Positions 49,384-58,034 of a stretch of DNA of 64,000 bases are shown here, piece by piece. The stretch spans positions 1,178,001-1,242,000 of the forward strand of contig NZ_CP015378.1 of the NCBI RefSeq assembly GCF_001629705.1, in the 5' to 3' direction. Made by a program: the position numbers and the translations under genes. Within the stretch, counting starts at the first letter, position 1. Every line of letters begins with the position of its first letter. The notes under the pieces are model-generated. The model saw only the letters and a list, made by a program, of their open reading frames with translations. It did not search any database and was not told the origin of the DNA. The DNA is from Fictibacillus phosphorivorans. GTDB lineage: Bacteria; Bacillota; Bacilli; Bacillales; Fictibacillaceae.

Positions 49384-49947
49384 ATGAATGAAAATAAAGT
49401 TGAATTTAAGTTAACAATTCAAGAAGAAAGTAAGGAACCTAGCATTTTACGTTTGTTATTAGCGTTCTTAATCGTTTTTTCTTTTGTCTTTCTTTTTGTA
49501 GACTTTGATGATCAAAGTATTGAGACACAAGGGATTGCTAGGCAGTGGGGAGAGGCTGAATTGATGAACAATGAGTCAATGAAGTATATATTACTCTCCG
49601 ATTCAAAGAAAATGAAGTACATTGATATTATTTCTGCAACGAATAAAGATGAACAACCTACTTACTCGTTTAAAGAATTAGATCAATTTGAATATCGTAT
49701 AAATAAAAAGGAATATGTCTACAAGTTGCACTATTATCAGATGGAGTCTTGCACAGAATGTCAAAAAGATGTATGGGTTTCTGTACAAAAAGAAGATACC
49801 GGTTGGTTTGTATCTCACCTGAACTTTTCAGAATCGAAAGCTGAAAAAAAGATTCATAACGTGGAAGCAAAGCAGATTCCCACCTCTGAAAAACAAGAAA
49901 AAGAATTGGAAGAAAGAAAGTCATTCATTATGAAGTGGCTAAATTAA
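49384..49947 (+). CDS. Single-pass membrane protein of unknown function (187 aa)
   Basis: The ATG lies one base after the GyrI-like reading frame ends, with CAGGAGAATGAG as the ribosome site inside it. One membrane helix (about 25-40, LLLAFLIVFSFVFLFV) follows a short cytosolic N-terminus; the outer domain has a C-x-x-C in MESCTECQKDVWVSV and ends in a charged coiled coil (KQEKELEERKSFIMK). No family is recognised. It likely shares a transcript with the following 61-aa gene. Confidence 0.65.
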   Translation: MNENKVEFKLTIQEESKEPSILRLLLAFLIVFSFVFLFVDFDDQSIETQGIARQWGEAELMNNESMKYILLSDSKKMKYIDIISATNKDEQPTYSFKELDQFEYRINKKEYVYKLHYYQMESCTECQKDVWVSVQKEDTGWFVSHLNFSESKAEKKIHNVEAKQIPTSEKQEKELEERKSFIMKWLN

Positions 49948-49973
49948 CTTTTTAAAATAAGGAGAGCTTACAT

Positions 49974-50159
49974 TTGAAATATCGATATTGGGGTATTACA
50001 TTTGTTATTATAGGTGCACTAATCATGCTGAGCTCTTTTATGATAGATACTGATCATGTGAGACTTATTCGGATAGGTGGCGGTTGTTTGTTCTTCATCG
50101 GTAATCTGTTGATACCGGATTACATAGTCAATCCTAAAAGCTATACGAAAGATAGGTAA
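49974..50159 (+). CDS. Small two-helix membrane protein (61 aa)
   Basis: The TTG at 49974 has AAGGAG 9-10 nt upstream. Two hydrophobic helices (about 6-23 and 31-49) lie close together around a short DTDHVR turn. No motif or family is seen. It follows the 187-aa protein by 26 bases, probably the same operon. Confidence 0.6.
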   Translation: MKYRYWGITFVIIGALIMLSSFMIDTDHVRLIRIGGGCLFFIGNLLIPDYIVNPKSYTKDR

Positions 50160-50190
50160 GAGCTGCCTCATGATTATGAGCGCAGCTCTC
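50159..50190. terminator. Terminator between convergent genes
   Basis: AGAGCTGC pairs with GCAGCTCT around an inner CAT/ATG stem, followed by CTTTCG. Confidence 0.7.
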
Positions 50191-50848
50191 TTTCGTTCAA
50201 CAGATCACGTAGGGAGGAAAATATATAATGAGGTATAATCCCCAGAACATCCAACGGTAGGTTTCCTCGATTGACCCATGCAGTCTTAAATCCATATGCT
50301 GCTGCACCAGTGATGTCCCAAAAGTTAGAGCTCATGAATAATACTTCTTCCCTGTTTACTGCTAGCGTCTCATGAACATACTGATAGGCAGCGGGTGCAG
50401 GTTTAAATTGTTCAATATCTTCAATGGATAGTAGGTCTATAACATTCGTTAGTTCTCTTTTTTTAACTAGTGGCTTCAGCATGTTATACGTTCCGTTAGA
50501 AAAAATAACCTGCTTAACCTTATTTTGTTGAAGTTTATGAAGAGTCTTGGGAACTTCTTCATAGACTTGAAGCTCTAGATAAGAATCCATTAAAGAATCA
50601 AGTGCTTCTTCATTGCATTGTAGAGAGAATTTTTTTAAAGTATATGAAAGAGCATTGCGGGTGATTTCGGAAAATGGAAGGTATGTTCTAGTAAGCTGGT
50701 GAAGCATGAAGTACTCTACTTGTTTTTTTCGCCACTCTTCACTAATCGCTTTACCATGACCTCTAAAATGAAGCTCGGCTTTTTCAGTAACAGAATGTAC
50801 ATCAAAAAGCGTTCCATATGCGTCATAAACATAAGCTTTAATCGTCAA
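50174..50848 (-). CDS. Haloacid dehalogenase, type II (HAD superfamily)
   Basis: A 224-aa HAD enzyme. The nucleophile Asp is in YVYDAYGTLFDVHS (D-A-Y-G-T-L-F-D is the L-2-haloacid dehalogenase signature), Ser/Thr in IFSNGTYNML, Lys in KPAPAAYQYV and the acidic end in LFMSSNFWDITGAAAYG. The type II group hydrolyses L-2-haloacids, although some homologs are ordinary phosphatases. The TTG at 50848 is 6 nt after AAAGGAGGTG. It is monocistronic. Confidence 0.88.
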   Translation of the reverse strand: MTIKAYVYDAYGTLFDVHSVTEKAELHFRGHGKAISEEWRKKQVEYFMLHQLTRTYLPFSEITRNALSYTLKKFSLQCNEEALDSLMDSYLELQVYEEVPKTLHKLQQNKVKQVIFSNGTYNMLKPLVKKRELTNVIDLLSIEDIEQFKPAPAAYQYVHETLAVNREEVLFMSSNFWDITGAAAYGFKTAWVNRGNLPLDVLGIIPHYIFSSLRDLLNERELRS

Positions 50849-50974
50849 TGAAGCACCTCCTTTTCATACAAGGATACCCGAAATCATAGCAGCTTAATTA
50901 CAATAAAAAATTTCTAAAAAATTTAGGTGAATTTCCCTTTCATTGAGGGAATAGATAACAATGAGGTGATAATA

Positions 50975-51313
50975 ATGAAAATGCAATTGTATCTGTTATT
51001 TGGTTTTATTTTCGCACTAATCATAGCAACATTCGCCGTTATTAATGTTGGTGATGTAGAGATCAACTACCTCTTTGGAACTGCCAACTGGCCATTAGTA
51101 CTTGTCATTTTAGGATCAGCCGTAATCGGCGGCCTATCGGTAGGTCTCTTTGGTCTGATTAAAGTGATCCAGCTGCAGCGACAAGTGAAAAAGCTGCACC
51201 AGATTCATAATGAAAAAGAATCTTGGAAAGAAGAACGTGTGGCTGAACCTGCTTCTGAACCAGTGACTTCATCAGAAGAAGTTCCTCATGAAAAAGTAGA
51301 AGAAAACAAGTAG
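50975..51313 (+). CDS. LapA-domain membrane protein (YrvD/LapA family)
   Basis: A 112-aa protein with two membrane helices: LYLLFGFIFALIIATFAVINVGDVEINYLFG and PLVLVILGSAVIGGLSVGLFGLI, then a cytoplasmic coiled coil (QLQRQVKKLHQIHNEKES) and a Glu-rich tail. The DUF1049/LapA family acts in envelope assembly in E. coli; the Bacillus role is unknown. The ATG at 50975 follows GAGGTGATAAT; the longer frame lacks a ribosome site. Confidence 0.82.
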   Translation: MKMQLYLLFGFIFALIIATFAVINVGDVEINYLFGTANWPLVLVILGSAVIGGLSVGLFGLIKVIQLQRQVKKLHQIHNEKESWKEERVAEPASEPVTSSEEVPHEKVEENK

Positions 51314-51323
51314 ATGAAAATCA

Positions 51324-51367
51324 AACCCTGAAAGTAGTCTTTAAAGATTACACTCAGGGTTTTTTAA
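51324..51367 (+). terminator. Intrinsic terminator
   Basis: AACCCTGA pairs with TCAGGGTT around an inner AGTA/TACA arm, followed by TTTTTAA. Confidence 0.85.
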
Positions 51368-51384
51368 TGTTATATAACTAATAC

Positions 51385-51413
51385 TTGAAAGCGATATCAA
51401 AAAGCGTTAAGAT
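51385..51413 (+). promoter_or_regulatory. Sigma-A promoter of the sugar operon overlapped by a cre (CcpA) site
   Basis: TTGAAA (51385-51390), a 17-bp spacer and TAAGAT (51408-51413). TGAAAGCGATATCA at 51386-51399 matches the cre consensus TGWAANCGNTNWCA at every position and covers the -35 and spacer, so CcpA should repress this promoter when glucose is present. Confidence 0.78.
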
Positions 51414-51428
51414 AACAACTAATCAGTT

Positions 51429-51442
51429 CCAAAACGTTTTGG
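51429..51442. promoter_or_regulatory. LacI-family operator 1
   Basis: CCAAAACGTTTTGG is a perfect 14-bp palindrome with the central CG of LacI/GalR operators. It lies 16 bases after the -10 box and 11 before the lacI-type gene, and overlaps its ribosome site. Confidence 0.85.
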
Positions 51443-51452
51443 AGGATAAAGT

Positions 51453-52469
51453 ATGGCTACCATAAGAGATGTTGCAAAAAAAGCAGGTGTATCCGTAACA
51501 ACGGTTTCCAGAGCGTTGAACGGTTACTCGGATGTGAACGAAAAAACAAGAGAAAAAATAAAGATGATTGCTCAAGAACTTAATTATAGTCCTAGTTTAC
51601 TAGCACGAAGTCTTGTGATGAAAAAAACAAAAACCATTGGATTGCTCGTATCTGGGCTTCGGATTGAAGGAAGTAAAGACAATTTTACCTTTGAAGTTCT
51701 TTGCGGAGTAAATGACTGTGCTGGTGAATTAGGATATGAACTGGTTTTGATCAGTACTGATTCCAAGAAACAGCAGGAAAAAACTTATAACCAATTGTGC
51801 AAGGAAAGAAAAGTAGAAGGGGTAATCCTACAAGGAATTAAGACGGATGATCCGTATTTGGACGAAGTATTAAAAAGTGATATTCCTTGTATTCTTATAG
51901 ATATTCCGATAGAAAGTGATTCTGTTGGCTATGTAACTACCGACAATAAAGGCGGAGCACAAACAGCCGTTCAGCATCTCTCAGATTTAGGGCATAAACA
52001 CATTGGGATGATTAATGGGCATAGTCAAGCTTTTGTCAGCAGAGAACGGTTAGCAGGCTATCAAGCAGCATTGAAGAAGAATGATATTCCTTTTAACAAA
52101 GATTACGTAATAAACGGTGCTTTTTTAGAAGAAACCGCAGAGGTGGAAACCACGAAACTCTTAAAGCAACATCCTGAGATAACAGCGTTGTTTTGTGCCA
52201 GTGACCTAATGGCGATGGGAGCAATGAGAGCAGCTAAAAAGATGGGTAAAACACTTCCAAATGACCTATCTGTTGTAGGGTATGACAACATTATCTTATC
52301 AGCGTATTCAACGCCCTCTTTAACTACTATTGCTCAAAGCCGCTATAAATTAGGTTTTGAGGCGACGACACTGCTAACAAATATGCTTGAAGGAAAAGCT
52401 GAAGAAAAAAATAAAGTACTTCAAACAACTTTTATTAAAAGAGAATCATCAACTGAAAACCACGGATAG
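51453..52469 (+). CDS. LacI-family transcriptional repressor of the adjacent sugar operon
   Basis: A 338-aa regulator. The HTH and hinge are classic: ATIRDVAKKAGVSVTTVSRALNG and LNYSPSLLARSLVMKKTKTIGLL. The periplasmic-binding-protein-like effector domain follows, with DIPCILIDIPIES, VTTDNKGGAQTAVQHLSDLGHKHIGMI and YDNIILSAYSTPSLTTI. GGAGG precedes the ATG. Identical-core palindromes before this gene and before the glucosidase gene are its likely operators; the inducer is probably the oligosaccharide carried by the ABC system downstream. Confidence 0.93.
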   Translation: MATIRDVAKKAGVSVTTVSRALNGYSDVNEKTREKIKMIAQELNYSPSLLARSLVMKKTKTIGLLVSGLRIEGSKDNFTFEVLCGVNDCAGELGYELVLISTDSKKQQEKTYNQLCKERKVEGVILQGIKTDDPYLDEVLKSDIPCILIDIPIESDSVGYVTTDNKGGAQTAVQHLSDLGHKHIGMINGHSQAFVSRERLAGYQAALKKNDIPFNKDYVINGAFLEETAEVETTKLLKQHPEITALFCASDLMAMGAMRAAKKMGKTLPNDLSVVGYDNIILSAYSTPSLTTIAQSRYKLGFEATTLLTNMLEGKAEEKNKVLQTTFIKRESSTENHG

Positions 52470-52477
52470 TGGTTTTT
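52456..52477 (+). terminator. Terminator at the end of the LacI gene
   Basis: AAAACCAC pairs with GTGGTTTT over a 5-nt loop that includes the stop codon, followed by TA. It separates regulator and structural genes. Confidence 0.7.
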
Positions 52478-52491
52478 ACTTAGACGAAGAC

Positions 52492-52505
52492 CGAAAACGT
52501 TTTGG
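52492..52505. promoter_or_regulatory. LacI-family operator 2
   Basis: CGAAAACGTTTTGG repeats operator 1 with one change, 39 bases before the glucosidase start. Confidence 0.8.
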
Positions 52506-52543
52506 AAAAATTATTTACTACCTATTTTAGGAGGACTTATAGA

Positions 52544-54637
52544 ATGAACTTTCGTGTAATAAAAGAAAACGATCTATTTTTTTTAACAGATGACAAAGGG
52601 AATATTCCTAAAGAGAACGATTATGGACTCGGATTGTATACAAAAGATACCCGTTTTCTTAGCAAGTTCGATATCAAAATAAACGGTCAAGATCCTATTC
52701 TTCTATCTTCATCTGCAGATGAGAATTATGAAGCAAAGATCTTGCTGACTAACCCTCACATGGAGAAAGACGGAGAACTCATTCTGTGGAGGGAATCTAT
52801 TGAGATCGAAAGAAAGCGCTTAATTTTTGATGGCGTATTGTATGAGACACTTCAGCTGAAAAACTATTATCCAAAACCAGTCAATTTTGAAATAAGTGTT
52901 CATGTTGATGCTGACTTTACAGATATGTTTATTATTCGAGGTTTTCAATATGGTGAAATTGGAACAAGGTCAGGCGAAGAAGTTACAGAAAACTCGCTAA
53001 AGTACTTCTATAAAGGAGCTGACGATGTTGAACGGGCTACAAAGATACATTGGGATCGAGAAGCAAAGTCGGTAAATAAAGATGGTACGATCGCGTTTGA
53101 TTTTCAATTAAATCATGGTGAGGCAGAGAGAGTAACATTCTCTGTGACACCTGAAATTAACGGAAAGTCAGGAACAGTCATGGATCCTGAGAAAGCGCTT
53201 CAACTTCTAAAGACTTCTTATACAGACTGGGAAAGAGAGACAACAAAAGTACAAACAGACTACAAACCACTTCAAAGACTTGTCGACAGAGGCATTATGG
53301 ATCTTCGCGTATTGTTAACGGATATTGGGCATGGTGCGTTTCCAGTTGCGGGGTTACCATGGTTTGGTGTTCCTTTCGGCCGAGACAGTTTGATCGCAGC
53401 GCTTCAGATGCTTGCTTTTAATCCTGAAATAGCAAAAGGTACTCTTTTAACCATGGCTTCTCAACAAGGTACGAAAGTAGATCCTTGGCGTGATGAACAA
53501 CCTGGCAAGATCATGCACGAGATTCGATACGGAGAACTTGCTTCTACTAACCAAGTACCTTTTACACCTTATTACGGAACGATTGATGCAACACCTCTAT
53601 TTTTGGTACTTTTATCTGAATATACAAAATGGACAGGTGACTTATCGTTGATAGAGCAGCTGAAGTCGAATGTAGATGCAGCACTAAATTGGATCGACGA
53701 ATATGGTGATCGTGATGGTGATGGATTCGTAGAATATCATCAAGAATCAAGTAAAGGGATCGCGAACCAGGGCTGGAAGGATTCTGGTGATTCGATCGTA
53801 CATCGAAATGGAGATTACGCAGAAACACCGATAGCTCTATCTGAGGTTCAAGGCTATGTCTATCAAGCCAAAATCGGTATTGCAGCTATTTATGATGTAC
53901 TTGGAAGAGTAGATGAAGCTACTAAACTTCGTCTTGATGCAGAAAAGCTACAGAAACTTTACGATGAAAAATTTTGGATGGAAGATCAGGAGTTTCATGC
54001 CATTGCTTTAGATAAGGATAAACAGCAGGTAGGGACTTTAACGACCAATCCTGGTCATGTTCTTTTTGCAGAGATGCTGGATGACTATAAAGCAAGTAAG
54101 GTGATTGAAAAACTTGTGTCTCCACAGTTTTTCTCAGGGTATGGTATTCGCACGATGGCAGAAGGAGAAGCGGGGTATAACCCCATGAGTTATCACGATG
54201 GAAGCATATGGCCGCATGACAACAGTATGATCCTGCTTGGCATGAGTAAAGTAGAACACCAGAGTGATGCGAATATGGTGATCTCTGGATTGATAGCTGC
54301 AGCGAGTCACTTTGAATATGACAGGCTGCCAGAGCTTTTCTGTGGATATGGTTCTAAAACTGGAAGAGCAGTGAAATACCCAGTAGCATGTTCACCTCAA
54401 GCTTGGGCTGCAGGGACACCATTAGTCTTCATCCAAACCATTCTTGGATTATTTCCTGATAGTTTAAACAAAGTCATCTATCTCTCTCCAGCACTGTTGA
54501 AAGAGATGAAAGAACTAAAAGTTGACCGAATTAAAATCGGAGAAGGATATCTTTCCGTTCATGTTCGACGTGAGGAAGAAGAAACGACCGTAGAGATAAA
54601 AGAAAATACGACTGGATATGAAGTGATTAAAAAATAA
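52544..54637 (+). CDS. Amylo-alpha-1,6-glucosidase/glycogen-debranching-like glycoside hydrolase
   Basis: A 697-aa cytoplasmic protein. The N-terminal 'GDE_N_bis'-type beta domain (FRVIKENDLFFLTDDKG, LYTKDTRFLSKFDI) is followed by an (alpha/alpha)6 barrel from about 240. LPWFGVPFGRDSLIAALQM and GIANQGWKDSGDSI hold conserved active-site acids, and SYHDGSIWPHDNSMI is the third signature. Such enzymes cut alpha-1,6 or related linkages of oligosaccharides brought in by transport. The ATG at 52544 lies after TTAGGAGG; a longer frame lacks a site. It heads the ABC transporter genes. Confidence 0.87.
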   Translation: MNFRVIKENDLFFLTDDKGNIPKENDYGLGLYTKDTRFLSKFDIKINGQDPILLSSSADENYEAKILLTNPHMEKDGELILWRESIEIERKRLIFDGVLYETLQLKNYYPKPVNFEISVHVDADFTDMFIIRGFQYGEIGTRSGEEVTENSLKYFYKGADDVERATKIHWDREAKSVNKDGTIAFDFQLNHGEAERVTFSVTPEINGKSGTVMDPEKALQLLKTSYTDWERETTKVQTDYKPLQRLVDRGIMDLRVLLTDIGHGAFPVAGLPWFGVPFGRDSLIAALQMLAFNPEIAKGTLLTMASQQGTKVDPWRDEQPGKIMHEIRYGELASTNQVPFTPYYGTIDATPLFLVLLSEYTKWTGDLSLIEQLKSNVDAALNWIDEYGDRDGDGFVEYHQESSKGIANQGWKDSGDSIVHRNGDYAETPIALSEVQGYVYQAKIGIAAIYDVLGRVDEATKLRLDAEKLQKLYDEKFWMEDQEFHAIALDKDKQQVGTLTTNPGHVLFAEMLDDYKASKVIEKLVSPQFFSGYGIRTMAEGEAGYNPMSYHDGSIWPHDNSMILLGMSKVEHQSDANMVISGLIAAASHFEYDRLPELFCGYGSKTGRAVKYPVACSPQAWAAGTPLVFIQTILGLFPDSLNKVIYLSPALLKEMKELKVDRIKIGEGYLSVHVRREEEETTVEIKENTTGYEVIKK

Positions 54638-54678
54638 AAGGGTTCGTTCACCTTATGTAGAGAAGGGAGTTTTAGAAG

Positions 54679-55941
54679 ATGAGACGTACAAAGTGGCTGT
54701 CCGCATGCGGTGTATCATCGCTAATTCTAGCAACCATGTTAACTGGCTGTGGAAATGACAACGGAAAAGAAGAAACTCAATCAGGGAAAACAGAGATTGT
54801 TCTGAGTGGTTGGGGAGGAAATCCGACTGAAAAGAAATTGTTAAACGAAGTTCTATCAGATTTTGAAAAAGAACATCCCCACATTGATGTAAAACTGAAT
54901 ACGATCAGTGATCAATACATGGATGTACTGAAGACACGATTGATCGGTGGAACCGCAGCAGATGTATTCTATCTTGATGCTTTTGAAGCTCCTGCTCTCA
55001 TTGAGACAGGCGCTGTTGAACCGTTAAATAAATATGTGACAACAGACTTTGATCTCTCAGATTTCGAAAAACCGATGCTTGATGCTTTTAAAGAAGGTGA
55101 GAAGCTTTACGGTCTGCCAAAAGATTACTCAACACTCGCTCTTTTCTATAACAAAAAAATGTTCAAAGAAGCTGGAATAAAAGAACCTCCAAAAACGTGG
55201 GAAGAGATGGAGGTCGTGGCTAAAAAGCTGACGGACCAAGAAAAGCAAGTATACGGACTTGGAATGCTTCCACAGATTGAACGAATGTATTATATGGCAG
55301 AATCTAGTGGTGGACAGGTCATCACTGATGGTCGGGCCACTTTTGCTGATGACAAAGTTGTGGAAGCTATTCAGCCGGTTGTTGATATGCATATTAAAGA
55401 TAAGACTGCAGCAACGCCTTCAGAAGTGGGTGCAGGGCAATCCGCTGGTGAGATGTTCGGTCGCGGCAATGCTGCAATGGTTATGGAAGGGAACTGGAAC
55501 ATACCTTTTTTAGAAGACACGTTTCCAGAGCTTGATTATGGAACAGCAGAACTGCCGACAGTTAACGGTAAAAAAGGGACGATGTCATTTGCAGTCGGGT
55601 ATGCGATGAATTCAGAATCAGAGCATAAGAAAGAGTCATGGGAACTGATCGAATATCTCACAGGTAAAGAAGGAATGAAGAAGTGGACAAGCAAAGGTTT
55701 TGCCCTTCCGACAAGAAAATCTGTAGCGGCTGATCTAGGTTTTGATCAAGATGAACTTCGCGGTCCTCTTGTCAGTGGGGCAGACTATGCAACAGTATGG
55801 CAGGATGGTCCTACATTGCCAATTGTGATGAACAATTTCAACAACCAATTTCTTAGTGCATATTTAGGTGACCGCCCTTTAAAAGAAGCGTTAAAAGATG
55901 CAGAGAAGCAGGCGAACAGAGAGATAAAAGTAACAGAATAA
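54679..55941 (+). CDS. ABC sugar-binding lipoprotein (family 1 extracellular solute-binding)
   Basis: A 420-aa lipoprotein: signal with lipobox MLTGC (Cys24), then a MalE-type fold (EIVLSGWGGNPTEKKLLNEVLSDFEKEHPHIDVKL, TAADVFYLDAFEAPALIE, YGLPKDYSTLALFYNKKMFKEAG, ENW-type GNWNIPFLEDTFPELDYG). It captures oligosaccharides outside the cell for the two permeases next to it. No ATPase gene is present in the operon, so a shared MsmX-type ATPase elsewhere is expected, as in B. subtilis. AGAAGGGAG precedes the ATG. Confidence 0.93.
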   Translation: MRRTKWLSACGVSSLILATMLTGCGNDNGKEETQSGKTEIVLSGWGGNPTEKKLLNEVLSDFEKEHPHIDVKLNTISDQYMDVLKTRLIGGTAADVFYLDAFEAPALIETGAVEPLNKYVTTDFDLSDFEKPMLDAFKEGEKLYGLPKDYSTLALFYNKKMFKEAGIKEPPKTWEEMEVVAKKLTDQEKQVYGLGMLPQIERMYYMAESSGGQVITDGRATFADDKVVEAIQPVVDMHIKDKTAATPSEVGAGQSAGEMFGRGNAAMVMEGNWNIPFLEDTFPELDYGTAELPTVNGKKGTMSFAVGYAMNSESEHKKESWELIEYLTGKEGMKKWTSKGFALPTRKSVAADLGFDQDELRGPLVSGADYATVWQDGPTLPIVMNNFNNQFLSAYLGDRPLKEALKDAEKQANREIKVTE

Positions 55942-55967
55942 TAGATTTTTGAATCGAGGTGAACCAT

Positions 55968-56864
55968 GTGAAGATGTTATCAAAAAAAGATAGAAGAGAA
56001 GCGGGACAAGGGTATCTATTCCTGCTGCCTGCGCTCCTCGTATTAGGCGTGTTTGTAATCGCACCGATCCTTTACGCTGTATTTCTTTCCTTTCATAAAG
56101 TAGAACTAATTGGCGGTGCGACCTATGAGTTTAGAGGGCTCGATAACTTTATGAAAGTTACATTTGATGATCGAGCGATTATTGCACTGAAGAACACGGG
56201 AATCTATGTGGCGATCGTAGTACCGACCCAGACGTTCCTGGCTCTAGTATTAGCAGCATCATTGAATGCAGGGCTCAAAGGACAGAAATTCTTTCGCATC
56301 GTTTATTTCTTACCGACTTTAACTTCATCCGCTGTCTTAACACTTATATTTATGTGGATGTATAATCAGAACGGATTGATCAACTATGTATTAAAGTTCT
56401 TAAATCTGCCAACGTATAACTGGATAGGTGATCCAGACGTAGCTCTTATCGCGATTATGATCATGAATATTTGGGCAACAGCACCGTTTTTCATGGTTAT
56501 CTATCTCGCAGCTCTTCAAGATATTCCAGACAGTCACTATGAAGCAGCTGAACTCGACGGAGCCGGTCCGATTCAAAAGTTTTGGCATATAACCGTTCCA
56601 AACTTACGACCGGTAACATCTTTTGTGGTGATCATGGGTCTGATCGGAACATTCCAGCTTTTCGATCAATCGTACATTTTCTCTGGAGGATCAGGCGGAC
56701 CGAACAACTCCACGCTTACGGTCGTTCTTTTAATCTATCAATATGCATTTAAGACACTTGGAACGATGGGTTATGCTACAGCGATCGCTTTCATGCTTGC
56801 CATCATCATCTTAGTGGCAACCCTTTTACAACGCAAATTTTCAAAAGAAGAATCACTATACTAA
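55968..56864 (+). CDS. ABC sugar transporter permease (MalF/UgpA type)
   Basis: A 298-aa permease with six helices. The inner-loop EAA motif is YEAAELDGAGPIQKFWHITVPNLRP, the coupling loop for the ATPase. The N-terminal GYLFLLPALLVLGVFVIAPILYAVFLSF is typical. GAGGTG lies 6 nt before the GTG at 55968; an ATG six bases further in is a second choice. The permease pair and binding protein form a CUT1 importer. Confidence 0.92.
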   Translation: MKMLSKKDRREAGQGYLFLLPALLVLGVFVIAPILYAVFLSFHKVELIGGATYEFRGLDNFMKVTFDDRAIIALKNTGIYVAIVVPTQTFLALVLAASLNAGLKGQKFFRIVYFLPTLTSSAVLTLIFMWMYNQNGLINYVLKFLNLPTYNWIGDPDVALIAIMIMNIWATAPFFMVIYLAALQDIPDSHYEAAELDGAGPIQKFWHITVPNLRPVTSFVVIMGLIGTFQLFDQSYIFSGGSGGPNNSTLTVVLLIYQYAFKTLGTMGYATAIAFMLAIIILVATLLQRKFSKEESLY

Positions 56865-56876
56865 GGAGGAGATACC

Positions 56877-57701
56877 ATGAAAAAACGTACGGCTGGAAGA
56901 AAAGCTTTGTATGTAATCCTTGTCGTTTACGCAATCATCACCGTTATACCGTTTTTGTGGGCACTGTCTTCTTCCTTTAAAACTTTAGGTGAGATCGTAA
57001 GTGGATCGATTAATTTTATTCCAAAAGACTTTACACTTGATAACTATAAGCAGATTTTTACAAGGGAGCCACTATTCGGAAGATGGTTGTTTAATAGTTT
57101 GTTCATCGCAACAGTCGGAACGCTATTAAACTTATTGTTTAACTCTATGGCTGGGTATGCACTCGCAAGATTAAGTTTTCCAGGGAAAAAGAGCATTTTC
57201 TTAATGATCTTGGCCGTCTTGATGATTCCTTTCCAAGTAACGCTCATTCCTAACTTCTTAATATTGAAGGAAATTGGATGGCTGAATTCTTATCAAGGGA
57301 TGATCATTCCAGGAGCGGTGAACGCGACGTTCATCTTTATGATGAGACAGTTTTTCATAAACTTTCCAAAAGAAGTGGAAGAAGCAGCTGCAATCGATGG
57401 ACTTGGACGCTTCGGTACATTTTTCCGTATCGTTTTACCTCTTGCTAAACCGGCACTTGCAGCTCAGACAATATTCGTATTCATGGCGTTCTGGAACGAT
57501 TTCATGAGACCTCTCATCATTTTATCTGATCAAGACATGTTCACTCTGCCACTAGGGTTGAACTCGTTCAAAGGCCAGTTTATCTCGTTTTGGAACTATA
57601 TTATGGCCGCATCGATGGTCTTTACATTACCGATTATCGTTCTATACGCATTCTTTAATCGATATTTTGTTAAAGGAATCAAGTTTACGGGGGATAAATA
57701 A
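56877..57701 (+). CDS. ABC sugar transporter permease (MalG/UgpE type)
   Basis: A 274-aa permease with six helices and EAA motif EEAAAIDGLGRFGTFFRIVLPLAKPAL. It is the second channel half of the CUT1 importer. Its ATG has AAGGAGGAGATACC upstream, 12 bases after the first permease stops. It is the last gene of the operon; no clear terminator follows, and a repeat array starts 60 bases later. Confidence 0.93.
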   Translation: MKKRTAGRKALYVILVVYAIITVIPFLWALSSSFKTLGEIVSGSINFIPKDFTLDNYKQIFTREPLFGRWLFNSLFIATVGTLLNLLFNSMAGYALARLSFPGKKSIFLMILAVLMIPFQVTLIPNFLILKEIGWLNSYQGMIIPGAVNATFIFMMRQFFINFPKEVEEAAAIDGLGRFGTFFRIVLPLAKPALAAQTIFVFMAFWNDFMRPLIILSDQDMFTLPLGLNSFKGQFISFWNYIMAASMVFTLPIIVLYAFFNRYFVKGIKFTGDK

Positions 57702-57761
57702 GATTTTTGAGGAGAAACTGGCTTGATGATGTCGGAAATAAGTGCACCGATAGCAAGTTTA

Positions 57762-57866
57762 GATTACCGTGAAATGTATAATTTCATGGTAATCTATTTT
57801 TTATTCACGGTAAGCTACATTAATTTCACGGTAATTGCACATTATTTCACACATAAAATAATTTAA
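57762..57866. repeat. 21-bp-period intergenic repeat array B
   Basis: In the 333-base gap before bioY, TTCA begins at 57783, 57804, 57825 and 57846, exactly 21 bp apart. The units are TTCAyGGTAA in the first three and TTCACACATAA in the last; TTACCGTGAA at 57764-57773 is an inverted copy. It shares the period and TCAC core with the array at 7611-7715. No gene lies in it. Confidence 0.75.
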
Positions 57867-57901
57867 ACGATTTTCGCCAATAATCGACATATCTCTGTCT
57901 C

Positions 57902-57930
57902 TAAACCATTCTAGCTTATAGAATGGTTTA
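57902..57930. other. Hairpin upstream of bioY
   Basis: TAAACCATTCT pairs perfectly with AGAATGGTTTA over a 7-nt loop. It has no clear T-tract; it may end transcripts of the sugar operon. Confidence 0.5.
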
Positions 57931-57943
57931 CTCATTATATATA

Positions 57944-57972
57944 TGTTAACTAAAATATATTTTAAGTTGACG
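57944..57972. promoter_or_regulatory. BirA (biotin repressor) operator before bioY
   Basis: TGTTAACT (57944) and AGTTGACG (57965) form an inverted pair with a 13-bp AT-rich spacer containing the palindrome AAAATATATTTT. The layout agrees with Gram-positive BirA boxes (TTGTTAAC, spacer, GTTAACAA). It lies 63 bases before bioY. Confidence 0.72.
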
Positions 57973-58034
57973 TATTTGAAAACCTTCGCTATTCTAGAAG
58001 CGTATACAGAACTTATATGTGGAGGTTTATGAAG

